The position numbers and the translations under genes are program-made. The notes beneath the pieces were generated by a model. The model ran no database searches and was not told where the DNA came from. It worked only from the letters and a program-made list of their open reading frames with translations. From DASUWK01 sp036378435 (lineage in GTDB: Bacteria; Chloroflexota; Dormibacteria; Dormibacterales; Dormibacteraceae), in assembly GCA_036378435.1 (NCBI GenBank), contig DASUWK010000007.1, positions 50,767 through 114,766 of the forward strand: DNA of 64,000 bases, written 5' to 3'. Shown here piece by piece: positions 32,296 to 39,506 of the stretch. Position 1 is the stretch's first letter, and the number at the start of each line of letters is the position of its first letter.

Positions 32296-33807
32296 GTGAG
32301 CTCCAATCCCGCCGAGCGCGTGATCCGTCGCTTCGGCGGCCAGAGCGCCCTCGCGTCGCTCCTCGGCAAGCGCCAGAGCACCGTCGAGCATTGGGCGAGC
32401 ACCGGGCGCATTCCGGCTCAATGGCATCAACCCCTGCTGGCGCTTTCGCGGCAGCGCGGCATCGTCTTGGAGGCAAAAGACTTCATGGAGACCCCCCAAC
32501 ACCAGATCGAACCGGCTGCCGGCAGACTCGGCGTTCTCACGGTCGGGCTGGGCGCCGTCGCGTCCACCTTCGTCGCCGGCGTCGAGCTGATCCGCCAGGG
32601 CCGCGCCGAACCGATCGGCTCTCTCACCCAGATGGGCACCATCCGCCTCGGCAAGCGCACCGATGATCGCGTGCCGCTGATCCGGGACTTCGTGCCGCTG
32701 GCCGGCCTCGACCAGCTGGTCTTCGGCGCCTGGGACCCGATCGCCGACTCCGCGTACGAGTCCGCCCTCAAGTGCGGCGTCCTTAAGCGGCACGAGCACA
32801 TCGAGCCCATCGCCGGCGAGCTGCGCGAGATCGAGCCGATGCCGGCCGTCTTCGACCAGCACTACGTGAAGCGGCTCGACGGCCCCAACGTCAAACCGAA
32901 AGGAACCAAGCGGGAGCTGGCGGAGGCCCTGCGCAAGGACATCCGCGACTTCAAGGCGGCGCACGCCTGCGACCGGCTGGTCATGATCTGGTGCGCGTCG
33001 ACCGAGATCTTCATCGAGCCCGGACCGGCCCACCAGAGCCTGGAGGCGCTCGAAGCCGCGATGGACAGGAACGACGAGACCGTCCCGCCCTCGATGCTTT
33101 ACGCGTACGCGGCCCTGAAGGAAGGCGTGCCGTTTATGAATGGCGCCCCGAACCTCACCGTCGACGTGCCTGCCATGGTCGAGCTGGCACAGGCGGCTGG
33201 CGTGCCCATCGGAGGCAAGGACTTCAAGACGGGTCAGACGCTGCTCAAGACCGTGCTGGCCCCGATGCTGAAGGCGCGCATGCTGGGCCTGGAGGGCTGG
33301 TATTCGTCGAACATCCTCGGTAACCGGGACGGCGAGGTGCTCGACGATCCCGACAGCTTCCGCACCAAGGAGGAGAGCAAGCTCGGCGTTCTGGAGCACA
33401 TCCTCCAGCCGAGCCTGTATCCCAACCTCTACGCGAACGCGTACCACAAGGTGCGCATCAACTACTACCCGCCCCGCGGCGACAGCAAGGAGGGCTGGGA
33501 CAACCTCGACATCTTCGGCTGGCTCGGCTATCCGATGCAGATCAAGGTCGACTTCCTATGCCGCGACTCGATCCTGGCCGCGCCCCTCGTACTCGATCTC
33601 GTCTTGTTCACCGACCTGGCGCAGCGCGCCGGCTTCAAGGGCATCCAGGAGTGGCTGTCGTTCTACTTCAAGAGTCCGCAGCACGCCCCGGACGTGTATC
33701 CCGAGCACGACCTCTTCATTCAGCAGACCAAGCTCAAGAACACGCTCCGCTGGCTGATGGGCGAGGAGCAGATCACCCACCTCGGGATGGAGTACTACCA
33801 GGACTGA
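32296..33807 (+). CDS. Inositol-3-phosphate synthase fused to an N-terminal helix-turn-helix
   Basis: A 503-residue protein. Residues ~6-62 form a Cro/YdaS-like helix-turn-helix (VIRRFGGQSALASLLGKRQ, then STVEHWASTGRIPAQW). Residues ~75-500 are myo-inositol-1-phosphate synthase, which converts glucose-6-phosphate to inositol-3-phosphate with NAD. It carries VGLGAVASTFVAGV for NAD binding, FMNGAPNLTVDVPAM, GGKDFKTGQTLLKTVLAP and SKLGVLEHILQPSLY with KVRINYYPPRGDSKEGWD for the active site. The catalytic part matches the usual bacterial length; the HTH is extra. Leaderless GTG at 32296 is supported by the -10 spacing; an internal ATG at 32485 could give an enzyme-only product. The operator just upstream suggests the enzyme regulates its own gene, perhaps by substrate or NAD status. 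Confidence 0.85.
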   Translation: MSSNPAERVIRRFGGQSALASLLGKRQSTVEHWASTGRIPAQWHQPLLALSRQRGIVLEAKDFMETPQHQIEPAAGRLGVLTVGLGAVASTFVAGVELIRQGRAEPIGSLTQMGTIRLGKRTDDRVPLIRDFVPLAGLDQLVFGAWDPIADSAYESALKCGVLKRHEHIEPIAGELREIEPMPAVFDQHYVKRLDGPNVKPKGTKRELAEALRKDIRDFKAAHACDRLVMIWCASTEIFIEPGPAHQSLEALEAAMDRNDETVPPSMLYAYAALKEGVPFMNGAPNLTVDVPAMVELAQAAGVPIGGKDFKTGQTLLKTVLAPMLKARMLGLEGWYSSNILGNRDGEVLDDPDSFRTKEESKLGVLEHILQPSLYPNLYANAYHKVRINYYPPRGDSKEGWDNLDIFGWLGYPMQIKVDFLCRDSILAAPLVLDLVLFTDLAQRAGFKGIQEWLSFYFKSPQHAPDVYPEHDLFIQQTKLKNTLRWLMGEEQITHLGMEYYQD

Positions 33808-33817
33808 CGGGGGTTCG

Positions 33818-34951
33818 CTAGCCGAACCAATGCTCGCGGCGGACGGCCGCGAAGTCGTCTTTCTCCTGTCTTGTCTCTTCCGAAGGGGGCGTGAACTCGG
33901 CCTTCACGCCGGGGCCGTCGAGGAAGGCGACGTCGACGCGTCCGACGTCGCCCTCACCCATCTCGACGTAGCAGATGCCGCGGCCGTCGAACGGCGGCGG
34001 CGCCTCGAGGCCGCGGACCTTGGCGATGATGGTGTCGGCCACCGTACCGGCCGCCCGTTCCGCGAACATGCCCGCCTTCGGCGTGCCGACGCTGGTGACG
34101 TCGCCGACGGCGTAGACACCCTCGAACCGAGTCGAGAGGTTGCCTGCGTCGACCGGGATCCAGCCGTCGACCGCCATCCCGCTCGCCGCGACGACGTCCG
34201 GAACCCGGTGCTTCGGAATGCCGAGGAAAAGGTCGAAGCCGACCTCCGTCCCATCGTTGATGCGCGCCACTTTCCGCTGGGGATCGAGCTCGGTGACCAC
34301 GCAATCGAAGAGGGCCTCGATGCCGCGCTGCCGGAAGCCTTCCACGATGGCCGCCGAGGCGGGAGCCGAAGGTGGGATGGGCCGGCCCATCGGGAAGATC
34401 AGCGTGATGCTCGAGCTTTCGCGGACCCCTTTCGCGGTCAGGAAGTCGTGCGTCATGAAGGCCGCCTCGCTGGGCGCCGGCGGGCACTTGAAAGGCTGGC
34501 CCAGCACGCCGATGACAACCCGGCCGCCTGCGAAGGCTCGCAGCACTTCGGCCAGCCGCTCGGCGCCCGCCACGGAGTAGAACTCGTGCCCGGCTTCGGT
34601 GAGGCCAGGCGTTCCGTCGACGTTGTAGTCCGCGCCGAGCGCGACGACCAGGACATCGCCGTCATAGGCGCCGCCGTTCGTCTTGACCCTGCGGTTTGCC
34701 GGGTCGATCTCCGTGATCGTCTCCTGGTGGAAATGGATCGACGGGTGGCGGAGCTCGGAGTAGGGGATGCGGACGTCGCTCAACTGCCGCTGCCCGAACA
34801 TCAGGTCGAGCTTCGAGAACCCGAAGACAAAGGCGTCGTTCCGGTCGATCAGCGTCACGTCGACCTCTTCGCCGAGGTCACGCGCCAGTCGGGATGAAAG
34901 CTCCAGACCCCCGAAGCCAGCGCCCAGGACAAGCACTCTCGTCGCAGCCAT
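33818..34951 (-). CDS. FAD-dependent oxidoreductase, sulfide:quinone reductase-like
   Basis: A 377-residue flavoprotein. VLVLGAGFGGLELSSRLA (residues 5-22) is the FAD-binding Rossmann motif, VVIGVLGQPFKCPPAPSEAAF the second nucleotide region with a cysteine at the SQR active-site position, and GVYAVGDVTSVGTPKAGMFAE the C-terminal FAD motif. It resembles SQR and flavocytochrome c sulfide dehydrogenase more than NDH-2. The other SQR cysteines are not at clear canonical spacing, so the sulfide substrate is uncertain. It probably works at the membrane surface. TAGAGT stands six bases before the ATG at 34951, so it is probably leaderless. Confidence 0.78.
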   Translation of the reverse strand: MAATRVLVLGAGFGGLELSSRLARDLGEEVDVTLIDRNDAFVFGFSKLDLMFGQRQLSDVRIPYSELRHPSIHFHQETITEIDPANRRVKTNGGAYDGDVLVVALGADYNVDGTPGLTEAGHEFYSVAGAERLAEVLRAFAGGRVVIGVLGQPFKCPPAPSEAAFMTHDFLTAKGVRESSSITLIFPMGRPIPPSAPASAAIVEGFRQRGIEALFDCVVTELDPQRKVARINDGTEVGFDLFLGIPKHRVPDVVAASGMAVDGWIPVDAGNLSTRFEGVYAVGDVTSVGTPKAGMFAERAAGTVADTIIAKVRGLEAPPPFDGRGICYVEMGEGDVGRVDVAFLDGPGVKAEFTPPSEETRQEKDDFAAVRREHWFG

Positions 34952-34957
34952 GCCGGC

Positions 34958-34963
34958 ACTCTA
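34958..34963 (-). promoter_or_regulatory. -10 element (TAGAGT) for the SQR-like gene
   Basis: TAGAGT on the minus strand lies six bases before the ATG at 34951. Confidence 0.4.
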
Positions 34964-34993
34964 GCGGAGCACCTGGGCCAAGGTCATTTGGGC

Positions 34994-35022
34994 TTGACGG
35001 ATCTGGTACCTACCCGTAAAAG
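34994..35022 (+). promoter_or_regulatory. Sigma-70-like promoter TTGACG-N17-TAAAAG
   Basis: A -35 box TTGACG (34994-34999) and a -10 box TAAAAG (35017-35022) are separated by exactly 17 bases, upstream of the small-protein pair at 35072. A leader of about 40 bases follows, with GGGAGG before the ATG. Confidence 0.5.
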
Positions 35023-35071
35023 CAAAACTGACATTGTTGTTGTCAAGTAACCAATTCGGGAGGTGCGACCT

Positions 35072-35512
35072 ATGACTTCACTGGTCTGGATCGTGGTGGC
35101 GGTGGTCGTGATCGTGGCGATCGCGATCCTCGGCGCCGTCCTGAGCAGCCGCCGGCCGAAGCTGCGCGAGCTCAACGACGAATCGCGAGCGCGTTACGCG
35201 GACACGTGGCGGATGATCGAGACGCGTTTCGTGGACCAGCCGCGGCGGGCTGTCGAAGACGCGGATGGGCTGGCCGTCTCCATCTACCGCGAGCGCGGCG
35301 CGCACGTAGATGGCGATCGGCGGCTGCCCGACGAGCTGAAGCGGGCGCGCGACCTGGCCCGCGGCGACGGGCGGTCCGAGTCGGAGACTGACGAACGAGG
35401 GCACACGGAAAACCTGAGGCGCGCCATGGTCGCGTACCAGCGCATCGTGGACGCCGCGGTCGGAGAATCGACGCGCCGGGCCTCCGAGGCCAGGCGGCCG
35501 GAGGTGATTTGA
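35072..35512 (+). CDS. Single-TM protein of unknown function, paralogue of the next gene
   Basis: A 146-residue protein with one N-terminal membrane helix (LVWIVVAVVVIVAIAILGAVL, about 4-24) followed by a basic stretch, so the charged C-terminal part faces the cytoplasm. The soluble part contains YADTWRMIETRFVDQPRRAV and later LRRAMVAYQRIVDAAVG. The same two blocks appear in the next gene (LQTRFIDEPRETV and LRLVMQGYRDLLTRIEG), showing an ancient duplication. I do not recognise the family. ATG at 35072 has GGGAGG eight bases before it and a good promoter upstream. Its stop overlaps the next start (ATGA). Confidence 0.75.
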   Translation: MTSLVWIVVAVVVIVAIAILGAVLSSRRPKLRELNDESRARYADTWRMIETRFVDQPRRAVEDADGLAVSIYRERGAHVDGDRRLPDELKRARDLARGDGRSESETDERGHTENLRRAMVAYQRIVDAAVGESTRRASEARRPEVI

Positions 35513-35796
35513 TGAAGAGCAGCACGGCCACAGCCGATTACCGAGCAAGGTTCGACCAGCTCCAGACGCGCTTCATCGATGAGCCACGAGAGACCGTGCG
35601 CGAAGCGACGACGCTGGTGCGCGAGGCCGTGGACCACCTGTTCGAGAGCGGGCACGACACCGAGCAGCTCCGCCTCGTGATGCAGGGCTACCGCGACCTT
35701 CTCACGCGTATCGAAGGCGGCGGCATGCCCGAGCGCGGCGAGGACCGCGAGCGCGCGGAGGTCCCGGAGACGAGATCCGACACCGAACGGCGCTAA
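35512..35796 (+). CDS. Small soluble protein, paralogue of the preceding gene
   Basis: A 94-residue soluble, highly charged helical protein: DYRARFDQLQTRFIDEPRETVREA, then LRLVMQGYRDLLTRIEG and an acidic/basic tail. It repeats the soluble blocks of the upstream membrane protein without the membrane helix. The two may form a membrane-anchored and soluble pair. ATG at 35512 overlaps the upstream TGA and has GGAGGTGA just before it. A hairpin terminator follows, closing this two-gene unit. Function unknown. Confidence 0.72.
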   Translation: MKSSTATADYRARFDQLQTRFIDEPRETVREATTLVREAVDHLFESGHDTEQLRLVMQGYRDLLTRIEGGGMPERGEDRERAEVPETRSDTERR

Positions 35797-35812
35797 CGCG
35801 CTCATGAGCCCA

Positions 35813-35850
35813 AGCCCGTGAGCGAGCCGGGCTCGCCGCGGGCTCTTTTT
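35813..35850 (+). terminator. Rho-independent terminator after the small-protein pair
   Basis: A GC-rich hairpin (AGCCCGTGAGCGAGCC pairing with GGCTCGCCGCGGGCT, one bulge) is followed directly by TTTTT at 35846-35850. It ends the 35072-35796 operon and separates it from the ATPase-EAL gene. Confidence 0.75.
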
Positions 35851-35981
35851 CCGCCGCCGGCCCATTCCCTTCGCTTCGCCCGGGCTTAACAATCCTTAGC
35901 TGAATCGCAGGCAGGTCGGCGGCAGCCGTTACCGCCGGTCGATGCGACTCTGATCGGGTTGCGGGGGGGCGTGGCAGGGGG

Positions 35982-38900
35982 ATGTCAGTGAAGCGCGGGG
36001 CTAACGCGGATATCTCGCGCTGGCCGGTGGCGCGTGGCCGCCGGAGCTACGAGAGCCCGATCCTGGTCGGGCGGCATGACGAAGAGCGCGTGATCGAGGA
36101 TGCGCTTCGCGCCGCTTCGAACGGCGAAGGCGCGCTGGTCACCGTCGTCGGCGAGGCCGGCATCGGCAAGTCACGTCTGGCCCGTCACGCCCAGCGACGC
36201 GCTGCCGAGCTGGGCGGCGGCTTGGTGGTCGGGCTCTGCGACGAAGGTTCGGCCATCCCCTACCTCCCCTTCGTGGAGGGCATCGGCAACCACCTGGCCC
36301 AGTTGGGGCCACGGTCGGTGCGCCGGAGATTGGGACCGCTGGCCTTGGAGCTCACCGACCTGTTCCCGCAGCTGGAGCCCCGCTACCGGCGGCCGGCCGG
36401 TGAAGATCCGCAGCGCTCGAAGCTGCGCCTGTTCGAAGCGATCACGTCGCTGCTGCGGGTGCTCGCAGAGGATCACCTCTTCCTGCTGCTGGTGCTCGAG
36501 GACATGCAGTGGGCCGACTCGTCCTCGCTCGAGCTGCTGAGCTTCCTGGTCAAGCGGATCGAGACGAGCCCCGTGGCCGTGCTGATCACAGTGCGCAGCA
36601 CCGAAGGAGCGCTGCCGGACCAGCTGGCTCCGGCGATCGACGGCTGGCGCCGAGCCGCGACGGCTTCGACGCTCGCGCTCCGGCCGCTGTCGGCGGCTGA
36701 CGTGGGCGCCATGGCCGCCGCGATCCTCGGCGACGGGCATGTTGACGCCGCACTCGTGGAGCGGCTCTTCTACCTCAGCGAAGGCAACCCGCTGCTGGTC
36801 GAAGACCTGATCTGGGAGTCGGCCGGCGCCCAGCCGGCCGACCAGATTGACGCGAAGATCGTGCCGCTGCCGGCGGTGGGAGTGCCCGCCACCTTTGCGC
36901 AGCGGGTCAGCGGCCTCCTGCGACGCCTCGAACCCGACGAGATCGAGACGCTTCAGGCGGCGGCGGTACTCACACCGCCGCTGGCGATCGACACCCTGGC
37001 CCGCGTCACCAACCGGACTCAGCAGGAGGTCGGCGCGGCCCTGGCCGCGGCGGCGACTCTGCAGCTCGTCGAAGCCGACGACCTGGGCCGGTTTCGCTTC
37101 CGGCACCACCTGATCCGGGAGTCGCTCTACCAGGGCCAGCCGGAGGTCCTGCGCCGTGAGCTGCACCGGCGCGCGGCCGCGGCACTCGAGTCCGACCTGG
37201 GCAGCGCCGCCTTCGAGATCGCTCGCCACCTGGTCGAGTCCGCCGCCGACGAGGCCGCGGTCCCCGCCTGCCTGCGCGCGGCAGAGCAGGCGACCTTGCG
37301 CAAGGGCTACCAGGAGGCGGCCCGTCTCTACGAGTGGGCCCTGCCGCACATCACGAACCCGGCCCTCCGCGGCCAGGTGCTCAGCCTGCTGGGCGAAGCC
37401 TGCTACGCCTCGTCGGCACGCGACGTCGCGGCCGGCCACCTCGAGGAGGCGATCACGCTGCTGGACGCCGCCGGTAAGAAAGCCGAAGCGGCGCACGCAC
37501 GCCTGATCCTCGGCACCTGCGAGTACCAGGGCGGCCGGGGAGAAAGGGCGCGCGAGCTCTTCGAGCGCGTCGTGGCCGACCTCGAGGAGGACGGCCCCAG
37601 CGAGGAGCTGGCCGACGCCTACGTGCGGCTGTCGAGCCTCCACGTGTTCCAGCTGAAAGGCCGCCGAGCCGATGAGCTCGCTGGACGCGCTCTCGAGATC
37701 GCGCAGGCGGCGAACTCCCTGGCCCAGGAGGCCTGGGCGAAGTGCTTCCTCGGCCTGGCCATGGTGCTCAACGGCGAGATCGAAGGAGGCATCGCGGCCC
37801 TCGACGACTCCTACGGGACCGCCCTCGGCCACGGCTTCGACTGGATCGCCCTCAACGCCGTCTTCAACGGGCTGTCGGCCCGACTCGACCACCTCCGCGC
37901 CAGTGAATGCCCGGAGTGGCTGCGGCGGCTGCGGGAGCTTCCGGGCGCTTCAATGCGGGAGGCTTTCGCCGCCGACATCGAGGCACGCATGCTGCTCGAG
38001 CTGGGCGATGTCGACGGCGCCCTGAGGGCGGCGCGCTCAGCGCATCAGCTCGCAGAGCGCTCCGGCATCAAGACGGTGGCGGCTTGGTCGCAGCGTCGAA
38101 GCGCCCTTGCGCTCGTTGAGGCCGGCCACGTGGAGCAGGCGGTCGCCGAGGTGGCGGAGACGACCGAGCCGAGCGAGATGCAGGAGGTGCTTTTCGATCG
38201 CCTCGTGCGCATCCGCGTGCACCTCGCCGCCGGCGAGCTGACCGAGGCCGGAGACGTGGCGCGGCTTCTGATCACGCAGACCAAGTGGATGCCCAGGGAC
38301 ACCGTCCTGATCGCCGCCGCGACCGAGGCGCTGGTCGCCGGCGGCCACGTCGACGGCGCCGAGCAGCTGGTCAACGTCGCGCTCGAGGGCGGCCTCGATC
38401 CCGCCGATCCCTTCCTGGCGATGTCACGCGCGAGCGTGCTCCTCGCTCAGGGTCGAGAGCGCGAGGCGCGCGACCCGATCGATGACGCGATCTCAGACCT
38501 CAACCGGCGCGGCTACAAGCTGGCCGAGCTGCGCGCCCGCCTGATCCGGCTCGCCATCGACGGTGACGAGGTCGAGCTGCGGGCGCTGATCGCGGACGCG
38601 ACCGCGGGCGGAGCGGGCCTGATCGTTCGGGAAGCGCGACGCCTGGGCGCGACCGCTGGGATCAAGGTCAGGGCCACAACCGATGAGCCGGCCACGGCTC
38701 CGGCCTCGAGCAAGGACCCGCGCCTGAGCCTGATCGCGCGACTGCCGCTCGCCCTGCGCGACGACGAGTTCGTCCTGCACTTTCAGCCGGAGGTGGACCT
38801 GGCGTCCGGGCTCGCGGTCGCGGCCGAGGCCCTGATCCGCTGGAAGCGGGTCGGCCGGCCGCTGCTGCTTCCCGACCGCTTCGTGCCGCTGGCGGAGCAG

Positions 38901-39479
38901 GCCGGCCTGATCAACGAGGTCACCGGCTGGGTGCTGGACACGGCTCTGGGACAGGCCGCCGCCTGGGCCGATCAAGGCGCCGCGATGCCGGTCGCGGTCA
39001 ATATCTCGGTCCACGACCTCGAGCGGGCCACGTTCGTCAACCGAGTTGCCGCGGCCCTGTCCGCGCACCGGCTGGACGCCAGCCTGCTCTGCCTCGAGAT
39101 CACCGAGACCAGCGCGATGCAGGCCATGCACGCGGTGGTGACCAACATGGAACGTCTGCGGGCTCTCGGCGTGCGGCTGTCGATCGACGATTTCGGCACC
39201 GGTCAGTCGTCGCTCGCCTACCTGCGGCACCTCCCCGCCGACGAGGTGAAGCTGGACCGCTCGTTCTGCCTCGATCCCTCCGCCGCCTCGCTCAGCATCG
39301 TCCGCTCGGTGATCACGATGGCGCACGAGCTCGGCCTGCGCGTCGTCGCCGAAGGCATCGAGCAGCAGCAGGTGGGGCAGGCGCTGCAAGAGCTCGGCTG
39401 CGATGTCGGCCAGGGTTACCTCTTCGGGCCCCCCGCCCCAGCAGAGGAGTTGGAAAGCATCGGGCGTCCGGCCGTGTAA
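35982..39479 (+). CDS. AAA/STAND-type ATPase-TPR-EAL fusion protein
   Basis: A 1165-residue protein. Residues ~25-300 are a predicted P-loop ATPase of the type found in large LuxR/MalT-like regulators (Walker A GEAGIGKSRL near 57-66, Walker B LLLVLEDMQWAD near 168-178). Residues ~400-900 are helical TPR-like repeats (ARLYEWALPHITNP, AGHLEEAITLLDAAGKKAEA and more). The C-terminal ~230 residues are an EAL domain with EALIRW, NISVHDLE, EITET, DDFGTG, VKLDRSF, VAEGIE and GQGYLFG. Normally such ATPases end in a LuxR HTH; here the output is c-di-GMP hydrolysis. All EAL catalytic residues look present. ATG at 35982 follows a G-rich stretch. It stands alone between a terminator and a secreted BNR protein. 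Confidence 0.87.
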   Translation: MSVKRGANADISRWPVARGRRSYESPILVGRHDEERVIEDALRAASNGEGALVTVVGEAGIGKSRLARHAQRRAAELGGGLVVGLCDEGSAIPYLPFVEGIGNHLAQLGPRSVRRRLGPLALELTDLFPQLEPRYRRPAGEDPQRSKLRLFEAITSLLRVLAEDHLFLLLVLEDMQWADSSSLELLSFLVKRIETSPVAVLITVRSTEGALPDQLAPAIDGWRRAATASTLALRPLSAADVGAMAAAILGDGHVDAALVERLFYLSEGNPLLVEDLIWESAGAQPADQIDAKIVPLPAVGVPATFAQRVSGLLRRLEPDEIETLQAAAVLTPPLAIDTLARVTNRTQQEVGAALAAAATLQLVEADDLGRFRFRHHLIRESLYQGQPEVLRRELHRRAAAALESDLGSAAFEIARHLVESAADEAAVPACLRAAEQATLRKGYQEAARLYEWALPHITNPALRGQVLSLLGEACYASSARDVAAGHLEEAITLLDAAGKKAEAAHARLILGTCEYQGGRGERARELFERVVADLEEDGPSEELADAYVRLSSLHVFQLKGRRADELAGRALEIAQAANSLAQEAWAKCFLGLAMVLNGEIEGGIAALDDSYGTALGHGFDWIALNAVFNGLSARLDHLRASECPEWLRRLRELPGASMREAFAADIEARMLLELGDVDGALRAARSAHQLAERSGIKTVAAWSQRRSALALVEAGHVEQAVAEVAETTEPSEMQEVLFDRLVRIRVHLAAGELTEAGDVARLLITQTKWMPRDTVLIAAATEALVAGGHVDGAEQLVNVALEGGLDPADPFLAMSRASVLLAQGREREARDPIDDAISDLNRRGYKLAELRARLIRLAIDGDEVELRALIADATAGGAGLIVREARRLGATAGIKVRATTDEPATAPASSKDPRLSLIARLPLALRDDEFVLHFQPEVDLASGLAVAAEALIRWKRVGRPLLLPDRFVPLAEQAGLINEVTGWVLDTALGQAAAWADQGAAMPVAVNISVHDLERATFVNRVAAALSAHRLDASLLCLEITETSAMQAMHAVVTNMERLRALGVRLSIDDFGTGQSSLAYLRHLPADEVKLDRSFCLDPSAASLSIVRSVITMAHELGLRVVAEGIEQQQVGQALQELGCDVGQGYLFGPPAPAEELESIGRPAV

Positions 39480-39506
39480 ACGGCAGATGCGAACGCGGGA
39501 GGAGAG

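Noticed and set aside
36171..37892. 573-residue open frame on the minus strand
   Set aside because: It lies within the ATPase-TPR-EAL gene, whose motifs are clear; no domain is seen in the antisense frame.
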